In this document: positions 1 through 9,295 of the stretch, in pieces
How positions within the stretch are numbered: the first letter of the stretch is position 1
Layout of the letters: the number at the start of each line of letters is the position of its first letter
From: Rhizopus arrhizus
Taxonomy: Eukaryota > Mucoromycota > Mucoromycetes > Mucorales > Rhizopodaceae
DNA: 64,000 nucleotides
Direction: 5' to 3'
NCBI GenBank assembly: GCA_024220505.1
Contig: JAKZZE010000034.1
Coordinates: 186,001-250,000 of the forward strand
Translations under genes and position numbers: made by a program
Notes under the pieces: model-generated
The model's database searches: none
What the model was told of the DNA's origin: nothing
The model's input: only the letters and a program-made list of their open reading frames with translations

Positions 1-398
1 ATAACTCGATATGAAAACAGTATTAATAAGCTACATGTAAAATATATCCAATAGATAGGCTACAGGTTAATTCGGATAATCTTCATTAAGGATAAGATGC
101 TGCGTAATTGCACGGTTAAATTATATTAAATCCAGGGACTAAATCACAGTCAATCGCAGTCAATCATATACGAGTATTCTATGGATAAATGCTTACGATG
201 ACAAAGATAACAATGGAGGAACACGTAACCATTATCTATTTGTCATCAGTTATATCATACTCATTAATTATTAATCCATGACATGAAATATTATCCGTGT
301 ATGAAAAGTATAAATAGAGTATCATTTTCTTATTAAATAAAGCAACCTCTTTATCGAGTCTCGTCCTCTCTTGTTCCTTTCTATTCTTGGATAAATCA
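1..398 (+). repeat. Gy2-family LTR, cut by the window edge
   Basis: This matches, in reverse orientation, the two 415-bp LTRs of Gy2 (17439-17853 and 22977-23391). About 17 bases of its start lie outside the window. It carries a TATA box (TATAAATAG, 309-317) and a polyadenylation signal (AATAAAG, 336-342), and ends in CA. It is followed by integrase sequence of another element, not by the Gy2 leader, so it is either a solo LTR or the 3' LTR of an element further left. Confidence 0.85.
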
Positions 399-1106
399 AT
401 TTTAAGACATGGTGTTCCGGAAATCTGCTTTCAAGATAATGCTGCCGCTTTTGCGAGTGAATTCAATAGGCAATTAGCCACTTTCGCCGGCATTGAATTA
501 CAATTCTCTCCTCCACATGTTGCTTCATCAAATGGTTTGGTAGAACGGTACATGAAGACTCTGCGTAATATGTTGTTAATATATTGCAATCAAGAAACGA
601 TCAAAACTACTTGGGACACGCAACTTCGATTACTGAGATTTGTGTATAACAACATGTACCATGCGCAAATTAAAACAAGTCCATTTGAACTAGTTCATGG
701 AAGAAAAGCTCGCACCCCGCTATACTTAACTGAAGAAGAACAAAGACTTACTTACCCAAGCGAATATCGTAATATGGATACACCGCAACTCTACTTCGCA
801 AAGGAACTTAGTAAACACCTGAAAACTACGTTTGATATTGTTTTTGAACAAATGAACCAATATGATGAAGCCCCAGAATCTTACGGTTACAAGAACAACG
901 AAAAAGTTTTGGTATTCAATATGCAATTATCAAGCTCAAGAAACCCAAGAAAATTGGCATATGACTGGCATGGACCTTTTGTAGTCGAAAACGTATTATC
1001 AAAAACGAGATATGATTTGAAACAATTATCGACTGGAAAGACTCTAAAAAACATGCATATTTCGTTAATGAAACCTTTCTATGAAATAAGCTTATACGTC
1101 GCTTAG
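399..1106 (+). pseudogene. Ty3/gypsy integrase C-terminal fragment
   Basis: This is the end of a gypsy polyprotein: the second half of the integrase core and its C-terminal domain. The second catalytic Asp is in QDNAAAF, where most gypsy elements have SDNG. The catalytic Glu is in SSNGLVERYMKTLRN. A GPF-type domain (WHGPFVVENV) ends at HISLMKPFYE, and there is no chromodomain. The sequence is closer to Gy4 of this window (QSNGLVERFMASLRN, SLVHGREAR) than to the chromoviruses. Its 5' side is cut off by the Gy2 LTR, so no start codon belongs to it; the apparent ATG at 387 lies in the LTR. The stop is at 1104-1106. It is a dead fragment. Confidence 0.85.
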
Positions 1107-1201
1107 TCAATGGGGGAATGTGCTACAAATCAATATCTGAATTTAAATAATTAAAAAATCATCTCTTATTCTACTATTCATAACTATTGGTCCCAATACC
1201 A
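1107..1201 (+). repeat. Polypurine tract and start of a 3' LTR
   Basis: Directly after the integrase stop comes a purine run (AATGGGGGAA, 1109-1118), then TGTGCTACA, which has the form of a polypurine tract followed by an LTR start. The LTR is cut after about 80 bases by the Gy1-type LTR. No second copy is present to confirm the family. Confidence 0.5.
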
Positions 1202-1783
1202 TAATACAGAACAGCGTCTGATCATAACGGACATTGAATAATCACAACTAAAAGAAGTATATTAAAATTGATAAAAGATAATAATTTAAACCTTTATTAA
1301 GTAAAATATATTCTTCTTCTTTTTATAAGTAAAGCTATCACTATTAGATTCATTCTATAAAGTAAACATGAACAATAAATAAGTCATGATCTTTACTATT
1401 CATCATTTCTGTAAATGGATAATAATGAATCAGGTACCTAGTTAACTTTGATCTGACTGGAGGCATTTCATATAAATATATCTTTCCTCTCAATGAAGAC
1501 GGGACATTTCTCCCAGATCAGTTAAAGAACAATAAGATCTATAAAAACAACGAATTAAAAATCTTCATAATCGATTCAGTGATCATTCTTCAATCAAACA
1601 TGTCAATTATTGGATCTACGCTCATAACTACTCATTTACCCGCCAACTGATAGAAGAATATAAATAGTAGACTTTGTAATGATTTCTTTTTAACAATTAA
1701 GATTGTCTTAAATAAAGTTCAGTCTCAAAAAGTATTCTTTTGGTTTTATTGTTATTCCTTAATTAATTTACCAGAACATAACA
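1202..1783 (+). repeat. Solo Gy1-family LTR, diverged
   Basis: This is colinear with the reverse complement of the Gy1 LTRs (3302-3879, 8718-9295) but carries many point differences and a decayed first few bases. TATAAATAG and TTAAATAAAG signals are kept. It ends CAGAACATAACA at 1783. The flanks show no matching 5-bp duplication, so it was rearranged after insertion. It is older than the other Gy1 LTRs here. Confidence 0.85.
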
Positions 1784-1800
1784 AACACGAAAGAAAGGCT

Positions 1801-1815
1801 GCCCGTTTAGCACAG
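1801..1815 (+). repeat. LINE target-site duplication, copy 1 of 5
   Basis: GCCCGTTTAGCACAG, identical to nucleotides 1-15 of the tRNA-Thr gene at 32809. On its left, 1784-1800 (AACACGAAAGAAAGGCT) matches the 5' tip of a LINE-T1 element, so one more LINE once lay to the left and was lost up to the solo LTR. Confidence 0.9.
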
Positions 1816-2017
1816 ATAAAAGATTTTTGTTTATTAAATGGCAAGGAGACGTTACAGTATGTGTCTCGCCATGAGGTGCAATAAATTTTAGAAAAGATAA
1901 AACAAGATAGGAGAGTAATAAGAGTTAAGAAATAAAAATAAAAATAAAAACTAGACATAGCTAGAAAAAAAAGAAAAGGCAAAGTAAATAAAGAGAAATA
2001 AAGGCAGCAATTAATTG

Positions 2018-3301
2018 TTAATCTTGTACTGATTCAAAGAACAAATAATCGACTGTACTTGACAGTGGCAGTGGGCGAATCTTGTCCAAGAAAAGAGAGC
2101 CAGATGTGTCGATAGACGATCCAACAAATGTGCCTTCGGGAAGGCAAATCTGTTCGATTTCAAGGAGGACTTGACAGACAACAGGCCACCAAAGGGACCA
2201 ACGAGAGAACAGTGCTTGAGATGGATATGCTGGAAGTTTCCTTGGCAACATATTCAGAACATGATCCAAAGGATTGGGTTTGATGTCAGCAGGCAAGTTC
2301 AATCTTTCAGCAACACGGAGACAGGACAAGAGGTGAGCACGAGAGGCATGGATGGGACCACAGCTACAGTCGATAGGACGAGCAGGGAGCCACCCCATAC
2401 GCCATCGAAGGATGCGACTACGGTCAGAGAGGAGCATTGGGATGAAGAACATCGCATCAATGCCAATACTTGGACGACAAGCAGAGAGGAGGACAGGTGG
2501 ATCAGGACGATTCAAGATTCGATGCAGAAGGTCATTGCGGTAAGCGAGCACACCCTGCTTGACATGGACATCGGTAGAAAGATGTGCAAGGCGATCATCA
2601 ACAGAAGTATACCCACCCGTATACTGAGGGTTCAACCATAGAGGGTTTTGCCTCAGCAATGCCGGCCATCGGAAACGGCTCTTGATCGGTGCAGCAGTAA
2701 TGAAGGGAACCAACTTGGCAAGCAGACAATCATCAGGAAGATGGTGGACACGGATAATCATCTTGAGTACCAAAGTATGGGCCCGTACATGCATTGATGG
2801 GGTGCTTGTCAAGTGCTTGAACACCGTGGTAGAGGCACGAGGATGACCACCGAATGCCAGACGAAGACACTGATCTTGAGCACGATCCAGTAGAGCCAGT
2901 TGCTTTTGCAAAAAGGTGCAGATGCACAAACCATACTCGAATCTAGGCCTAATAAAGATAGTGTAGAGACGAGTAGCAGTAAGGCGAGAGAAGCCAGGAG
3001 AGCGGATACCGACAGGCAAAAGGAAACGACGCATAGCAGAGACAGCAGAGGTAACATTCCGATGAATCAGCAGACCTGTAGCGATGGTGCCAGTATCATC
3101 AAATGGGATGCCAAGATAGTTGAAGGTCGACTGAATGGGAATGTCATCACCATACAACTTGAGTTGGGGACCACCAAGAGAGAAAGCAGAGTTGAGCACC
3201 ACACACTTGGCAGGATTCCATCGGCAACCCAAGGAGAAAGAATGTTCTTCAGCTGCCTTAAGAAGACGAGGCATGACTTCAGGTGCTCCTATAAGGACAA
3301 C
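2018..3301 (-). pseudogene. LINE-T1a ORF2, C-terminal part (RT end and zinc motif)
   Basis: This is the 3' part of an endonuclease/reverse transcriptase ORF cut by Gy1. It begins just after the catalytic YADD, continues through the last RT blocks (FNYLGIPFDD) and ends with a C-terminal region holding a Cys-Cys-His-Cys motif (DCSCGPIHASRAHLLSC), usual at the end of many LINE ORF2 proteins. The stop is at 2018-2020. It is about 95% identical by eye to the intact copy at 13422-16922. Removing Gy1 and one ACAAC puts the reading frame back in register with the part at 9296-11517, so the insertion is the only clear lesion. Confidence 0.92.
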
Positions 3302-3879
3302 TGTTATGTTCTGGTAAAGTAATTAAGGTAGCGATAAAAACCAAAGAATACTTTTTGAGACTGAACTTTATTTAAGACAATCTTAATTATTAAAAAGAAA
3401 TCATTACAAAGTCTACTATTTATATTCTTCTATCAGTTGGCGGGTAAATGAGTTGTTATGAGCGTAGATCCAATAATTGACATGTTTGATTGAAGAATGA
3501 TCACTGAATCGATTATGAAAATTTTTAATTCGTTGTTTTATAGATCTTATTGTTCTTTAACTGATCTGGGAGAATTGTCCCGTCTTCATTGAGAGGAAAG
3601 ATATATTTATATGAAATGCCTCCAGTCAGATCATAGTTGACTAGGTACCTGATCCATTATTATTCATTTACAGAAATGATGAATAATAAAGGTCATGACT
3701 TATTTATTGTTCATGTTTACTTTATAGGATGAATCTAGTAGTGATAGTTTTATATAAAAAAGAAGAAGAATATATTTTATTTGATAAAGATTTAAATTAT
3801 TATCTTCTATCAGTTTTAATATACTTCTTTTAGTTGTGATTATTCAATGTCCGTTATGATCAGACGCTGTTCTACAACA
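3302..3879 (-). repeat. Gy1 3' LTR
   Basis: 578 bp, matching 8718-9295 with no difference seen by eye. On the minus strand it contains TATAAATAGTAGAC and TTAAATAAAGTTC, likely promoter and polyadenylation signals. Confidence 0.93.
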
Positions 3880-3899
3880 TAATCCCCTCCCAGGTATAA

Positions 3900-6800
3900 C
3901 TAATACCGTCTAGATCTTTTAGAATTTATATTGCCATTTAATTTATTACTACTTGTTGTAGAAGAGTGGCTATTTTCATTAAGATCTGTTCTGGTCTTTC
4001 GTTTGCCTGTATGAGAAGTATTTATTAACTTCACATTGTTAGATCTTCCTTTATTATTTTGAAGGTCATATTTATATTTAATATCTTCAGGAACTATACC
4101 AACTCTTTGCCAATATTCTGTAATGAATTTAGGATCGGTAAAGTTAGAGGCAGGCTCCCAGGTATCATCGCTCTTATCATAGCCTTTCCATCTGCACTTA
4201 TAAAGATATTTCCCTTTAAGCTTTTTATGTGCTAAAATGGCTTCTACCTGATAGAATTTATTTGTTGATATAACTTCATCTTGTGAGATGAGTTTTAACG
4301 CAGAAGGTGGGTAGTTTTTAGATAACAATTCACCCATTTCATCTTCTAGTACATACGATCCTCCTTGAGTAATTCTTTTTACTTTATAAGGTCCTTCATA
4401 GTTAGGATCTAACTTGTTGGTTTTAATATTTACTTTTACCATTACATAGCTATTTTCAGGGATCGTAATTAGTTTATGTGACGCATCAAACTTTTCCTTC
4501 TGATTGTTTGTTATTATTTTTGTACGTTCATATATGGCAGGGAACACAATCTCCGTCATTCTTTTTATATTGAGAAGGAGTTGTTTATTTATTTCTTCTT
4601 TAGTTGCCTTATTTTTTTCTTTGCTAAAATCTTCAAAGTCATTCATGTTACGACCGTACATTAAAGTGAAGGGTGGCGTCTTAGTACGTTCATTGTGTTT
4701 ACCATTCAAGTAGAGTTGTGTAGAAGGAACATATAAATCCCAGTCTGCTTTAGCACCCTCGATTTGTTTCTTTATTGCATTTACAGCTGTTTGTACCCAA
4801 CGTTCACTTACTCCATTAGCTCTGGGATGATAACTAGATATGAGTCTATGGTCATAACCAGCATTTTCAGCAAGTAATTGCATAAGCTCATTTACAAATT
4901 CACCACCATTATCAGATTGGATTACACGTGGAAAACCATAATGCGAGAATACATCGATTAAAGCTTTTACAATCGTCATAGATTGCTTATCAGGCAAGGG
5001 TTTCAATACACAGTAACGTGTAGCAATGTCAACCATAATCAATAAGTAATTGTTGCCATTCAAGGAAGTTTTCATGGGACCAGCTAAGTCGATGCCCCAA
5101 CTATCTCCAGGTAATGTGGCTGTAATGGGTCTTAGAGGATTATAACCCTTTTTGATTATGTTAAATTGTTGACATGGAATACAACTCTTAACAAGTTCTA
5201 CGGCTTCATTTTTCAGATTGGACCAGTAGATACCTTTACGTTTTAAAGCATGGTAAATTGCATCAGAACCAAAATGTCCTTTAATGTGCTCACGTAGAAG
5301 AAGTAGTTTACGTTCTTCAGGATCCGGAGGTGTCATGTATTCACCTTTGTCTTCACTGGGTAGTTTTACTGCTGCTCTATTCAATAGATGAAGCTTATCC
5401 CCTCCCAGTTCATTGACAGGATCTTCAATTTCATATAGACGAGAAAGTGTGTCAGGGAGAATATTATCTACACCTGGTAAATGAACGACTTTAAAATCAT
5501 ATTGGAGCAGTGTATCGAACCAATTTATGAGCATAGCGTTAGCAATCTTTTGCGTGTGAAGATAAGTGAGTGCCTTATGATCTGTATACAGGGTAAATTT
5601 GTTTCCCCATAAATACTTATGGAACCTCTTCAGAGCATATACAACTGCTAATAATTCTCGCTTAGTAGCTGAATAGTTACGTTCACTTTTAGATAAAGTT
5701 TTAGCTATCATAGAAATGTAGTGTACTTTCCCATTTATCTTTTGATACAGAATTACACCTATACCAACGTTAGAGGCATCGGTAGCGACATAGAAAGTTT
5801 GATTCAAATCAGGGTATGAAAGAATTACATTTTCTAACAATACTTTCTTTAAGTTGTCAAAACATTGTTGGTGTTTATCATTCCATAATTTAATTAATGA
5901 TTTTTCGTTTCTTAAGGCATCCAGTGGAGCTAACAGTGTAGATGCTTTAGGAATATGAGGACGGAAATAATTTATGAGTCCACAGTATCTCATTATATCC
6001 TTTCCAGTCTTGGGGACAGGAAATTCTTGCACATTAGCAACTTTACGAAGGTCAAGAGAAACACCTTTAGGAGATATTCTGAAGCCAAGTAAATTAATTT
6101 TGCTTTGAAAAAATGTACATTTATCAGGATTTAACTTGAGATTTACTTTAGTAAGTTTATCAATTACTTGTTTTAAGTGTTGCTTATGCTCTTCAATGGA
6201 AGTAGATGCTACAACTATGTCATCAACAAAACATTTAGCAAAGGACATGTTTTCTAATGCGATGCTCATAGTTCTCTGCATTACACTGGATACATGCTTT
6301 AGACCAAAAGGAGTACCAACAGGTATATACTGTACAGAGTTCCAAGAGAAAGCTAGTTTATGTGCATGCTCTTCATTCATTTTTAAAGAGTTAAAAGCAG
6401 ATTTAAGATCCAAAGTGGAATATACAGTTGCTCCTTTCAATTCCTCAAATAGCTCAGAAATTTTAGGCAAGGGCATTCTGTCAATTGACTTTAGAAGAGC
6501 ATTAACATGTCTGGGATCATGGCACACACGGTAACCAGTTACTTCACCCTTAGCATTGGTCTTCTTTACTACAGTCAAAGCTGAGTTCCACTCGGTATTA
6601 GCAGGAGCTCTCTTGATTACACCATTCTCCAGCCATTCATCTATCTGATCTTGTACTATCTTATGGTATGCTAAAGGCACAGGATAGGGACGTCGATAAG
6701 ATGTGACACCTTCAGGAGTTTCAATCGAGACAACAGATTCCGGTATAGTACAAAAGGAACCTTTAGGTATTGCTTGATTTGATTGAATTAATGGTTTAAT

Positions 6801-8684
6801 ATAGTTTAATGCTTGTTGATATTCATTAGATGAACCAGCGGGGCAGTTCTCTAATTCAGTCATCTCATCATCAACTTTATTCAAGAGTTCACTAAAGTCA
6901 TTGAATTTATGTTCAGGTACTTTGGAATTGTCTAAAGATACTTTACTATCATCCCATTTGTAAGGAAGACCAGTAAGACCAATACCAAGTTTACTCATAA
7001 AATCAGTACCAATACTCATATCATGATCATTTGTTAAACTCATTACTTCAAAGGTATGATTAAAACTTTTTCCATTACACTTAATGTTTACTTCAGTTAA
7101 ACCAATTCTCTTAATAGTAGAGTTACAGTCAGCTAACTTTATGACATTATTATTTTTAGGAGGAATAATTAAAAAATTATTTTGGAAACAAAATTTTTTA
7201 TTTATAGAAGAAACATTTGCTCCAGTATCCAAGATCGTGATGGCTTTTCTATTGTTTGCAAGTATGGGAAAAGTTATAGAATTATTATTAGTACTTTTAA
7301 AGTCTCGAGTAACTATTAATTCTTTTTCTTTTTTAGACTTACAGTCAAGTGCCATACGGTTTAGAGGGCTGTTTATTTCACATTCATCCTCTTCATCGGA
7401 TACATTATTATTTGTAGTTCTTACGGCCATTCGGTTTATCTGTACATTATCCTTATTGTTACTATTACTATTTTTAGCAACTAGATACTCATTGCACTTA
7501 TGACCTTGGAACCATTCTTTGCGGCAGTAAGTACATGGCTTGGTTTTAGATTTTCCCTTATTTGCCATGGGTGTCTTATACTTGTTGGTCAATACTTTAC
7601 TAGTTCCAAAAGGAGCTTTACTAGTATTGCCAGCATGACGGGTAGTACGTTCATCTTCGTTCATAGGACGAGCACGTTTATGAGGGGTCTTGGCAGCAAA
7701 AGCAGAATCTTCACCAGAGGCAAGTACCAAGTCGATTATTTGAGTAATCGAACTAGGTAAACGAGAACCAAAGTGAGAGGATATCGCTAATTGCGCGACA
7801 GACTTGACAGATGCTTTTAAAGAAGCAAAGTAAGTGACAGCAAGAAGAGTGCTGTCTTCCATACCAGCTTCACGGCGCATCTTCTGGAAACGATTTGAGT
7901 ACTCCCGATTACTCTCGTAGGTGCCTTGACACATGGAACCGACTTCAACCATCAACAAGAACTTGCGGTACGGGGTATCGAAGTGATCCAAGATCATAGG
8001 GCGGACTTGCTTCCAAGAGAAACTTTTTTCTAGCAGCGCTTCCCTACACCAAGAGACTTGTTCGGGGTTCATACAAAGCGGCAGCAAACGTTCCCAATTG
8101 GAGTTCAAGGCTTGACCATGAGCACGTAAGACAGTTTTAAAAGTGTTACAAAAATCGTAAGCACTGTCGTAGCACTCAGCCTTTTTCCTCCAAATAGCAT
8201 CACCTTTTAACTGCAATGTAGGCAAATCATTTGGGACCACCAATCGAAGAGAATGATTACTTGGACCATCACTTGGGGTCTTCACTTCTTCGAACATAGC
8301 AGAAAAGGATTTAAGAGCTTCCTTTGCCCTGTTCACCTTTTGTTCACACTCCTTGAACTTTTCATGGGCAGTAAGAGCAGCAGCAGGATCAGAATCATCT
8401 TCATTAAGAACCATATACTCCATGAAGTGTATCTTGGCTTGGTTCTTCCAATTTTCAATGAGGCGAAGCTTGCGACTTACAATGTCAGCAGTGGATTCCA
8501 TTACTTTAGGAGTAGCAGTAGCAGTATCAGTGTCCATGGGGGTAGGTTCAGAAGCATACTTGCTAGCCATACTTCCTTGAGGTTCAGAAAGAGGAGAAGT
8601 GATGTTAAAGACCACAGAGGTTTGACTTTCTGGGGTGCTTGTTACAACAGGATCAATAATGGGAGTTTCTTGAGGAGTAGACAT
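3900..8684 (-). CDS. Gy1 Gag-Pol polyprotein with chromodomain
   Basis: A single ORF of about 1594 residues fuses Gag and Pol with no frameshift. The start is the ATG at 8682-8684; the frame stays open upstream only through a TTG. Counting from eight residues before that ATG, order and rough positions are: Gag to about 380; zinc knuckle CTYCRKEWFQGHKC (392-405); aspartic protease ILDTGANVSS (492-501); RT with catalytic CFVDD (826-830); RNase H with VATDAS (974); integrase HHCC (H1141-C1179), then D in GIDLAG (1207), D in QSDNGGEF (1266) and E in GVSERW (1302); GPY module YEGPYKVKR; chromodomain YKCRWKGYDKSDDTWEPAS near 1500; basic tail KRSRRY. The protein copies the element RNA and integrates the cDNA. 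The chromodomain is known in this clade to bias integration toward modified histones. Confidence 0.95.
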   Translation of the reverse strand: MSTPQETPIIDPVVTSTPESQTSVVFNITSPLSEPQGSMASKYASEPTPMDTDTATATPKVMESTADIVSRKLRLIENWKNQAKIHFMEYMVLNEDDSDPAAALTAHEKFKECEQKVNRAKEALKSFSAMFEEVKTPSDGPSNHSLRLVVPNDLPTLQLKGDAIWRKKAECYDSAYDFCNTFKTVLRAHGQALNSNWERLLPLCMNPEQVSWCREALLEKSFSWKQVRPMILDHFDTPYRKFLLMVEVGSMCQGTYESNREYSNRFQKMRREAGMEDSTLLAVTYFASLKASVKSVAQLAISSHFGSRLPSSITQIIDLVLASGEDSAFAAKTPHKRARPMNEDERTTRHAGNTSKAPFGTSKVLTNKYKTPMANKGKSKTKPCTYCRKEWFQGHKCNEYLVAKNSNSNNKDNVQINRMAVRTTNNNVSDEEDECEINSPLNRMALDCKSKKEKELIVTRDFKSTNNNSITFPILANNRKAITILDTGANVSSINKKFCFQNNFLIIPPKNNNVIKLADCNSTIKRIGLTEVNIKCNGKSFNHTFEVMSLTNDHDMSIGTDFMSKLGIGLTGLPYKWDDSKVSLDNSKVPEHKFNDFSELLNKVDDEMTELENCPAGSSNEYQQALNYIKPLIQSNQAIPKGSFCTIPESVVSIETPEGVTSYRRPYPVPLAYHKIVQDQIDEWLENGVIKRAPANTEWNSALTVVKKTNAKGEVTGYRVCHDPRHVNALLKSIDRMPLPKISELFEELKGATVYSTLDLKSAFNSLKMNEEHAHKLAFSWNSVQYIPVGTPFGLKHVSSVMQRTMSIALENMSFAKCFVDDIVVASTSIEEHKQHLKQVIDKLTKVNLKLNPDKCTFFQSKINLLGFRISPKGVSLDLRKVANVQEFPVPKTGKDIMRYCGLINYFRPHIPKASTLLAPLDALRNEKSLIKLWNDKHQQCFDNLKKVLLENVILSYPDLNQTFYVATDASNVGIGVILYQKINGKVHYISMIAKTLSKSERNYSATKRELLAVVYALKRFHKYLWGNKFTLYTDHKALTYLHTQKIANAMLINWFDTLLQYDFKVVHLPGVDNILPDTLSRLYEIEDPVNELGGDKLHLLNRAAVKLPSEDKGEYMTPPDPEERKLLLLREHIKGHFGSDAIYHALKRKGIYWSNLKNEAVELVKSCIPCQQFNIIKKGYNPLRPITATLPGDSWGIDLAGPMKTSLNGNNYLLIMVDIATRYCVLKPLPDKQSMTIVKALIDVFSHYGFPRVIQSDNGGEFVNELMQLLAENAGYDHRLISSYHPRANGVSERWVQTAVNAIKKQIEGAKADWDLYVPSTQLYLNGKHNERTKTPPFTLMYGRNMNDFEDFSKEKNKATKEEINKQLLLNIKRMTEIVFPAIYERTKIITNNQKEKFDASHKLITIPENSYVMVKVNIKTNKLDPNYEGPYKVKRITQGGSYVLEDEMGELLSKNYPPSALKLISQDEVISTNKFYQVEAILAHKKLKGKYLYKCRWKGYDKSDDTWEPASNFTDPKFITEYWQRVGIVPEDIKYKYDLQNNKGRSNNVKLINTSHTGKRKTRTDLNENSHSSTTSSNKLNGNINSKRSRRY

Positions 8685-8717
8685 ATTGCGATAAAGTTTT
8701 GAATTCAAAAAGTAAAA

Positions 8718-9295
8718 TGTTATGTTCTGGTAAAGTAATTAAGGTAGCGATAAAAACCAAAGAATACTTTTTGAGACTGAACTTTATTTAAGACAATCTT
8801 AATTATTAAAAAGAAATCATTACAAAGTCTACTATTTATATTCTTCTATCAGTTGGCGGGTAAATGAGTTGTTATGAGCGTAGATCCAATAATTGACATG
8901 TTTGATTGAAGAATGATCACTGAATCGATTATGAAAATTTTTAATTCGTTGTTTTATAGATCTTATTGTTCTTTAACTGATCTGGGAGAATTGTCCCGTC
9001 TTCATTGAGAGGAAAGATATATTTATATGAAATGCCTCCAGTCAGATCATAGTTGACTAGGTACCTGATCCATTATTATTCATTTACAGAAATGATGAAT
9101 AATAAAGGTCATGACTTATTTATTGTTCATGTTTACTTTATAGGATGAATCTAGTAGTGATAGTTTTATATAAAAAAGAAGAAGAATATATTTTATTTGA
9201 TAAAGATTTAAATTATTATCTTCTATCAGTTTTAATATACTTCTTTTAGTTGTGATTATTCAATGTCCGTTATGATCAGACGCTGTTCTACAACA
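8718..9295 (-). repeat. Gy1 5' LTR
   Basis: 578 bp, the upstream LTR for the minus-strand ORF. TSD ACAAC follows at 9296-9300. Confidence 0.93.

Larger units (their letters stand above)
3302..9295 (-). mobile_element. Gy1, complete chromodomain Ty3/gypsy element
   Basis: This is a 5994-bp LTR retrotransposon on the minus strand. Both LTRs are 578 bp, start TGTTATG and end ACAACA in plus reading, and look identical by eye, so insertion was recent. It is flanked by ACAAC on each side. A polypurine tract (minus strand CCTGGGAGGGGATTA) lies just outside the 3880 boundary. After the 5' LTR the minus strand reads TTTTACTTTTTGAATTC, with no tRNA primer site. It carries one long ORF, so it may be autonomous. 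Confidence 0.95.
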
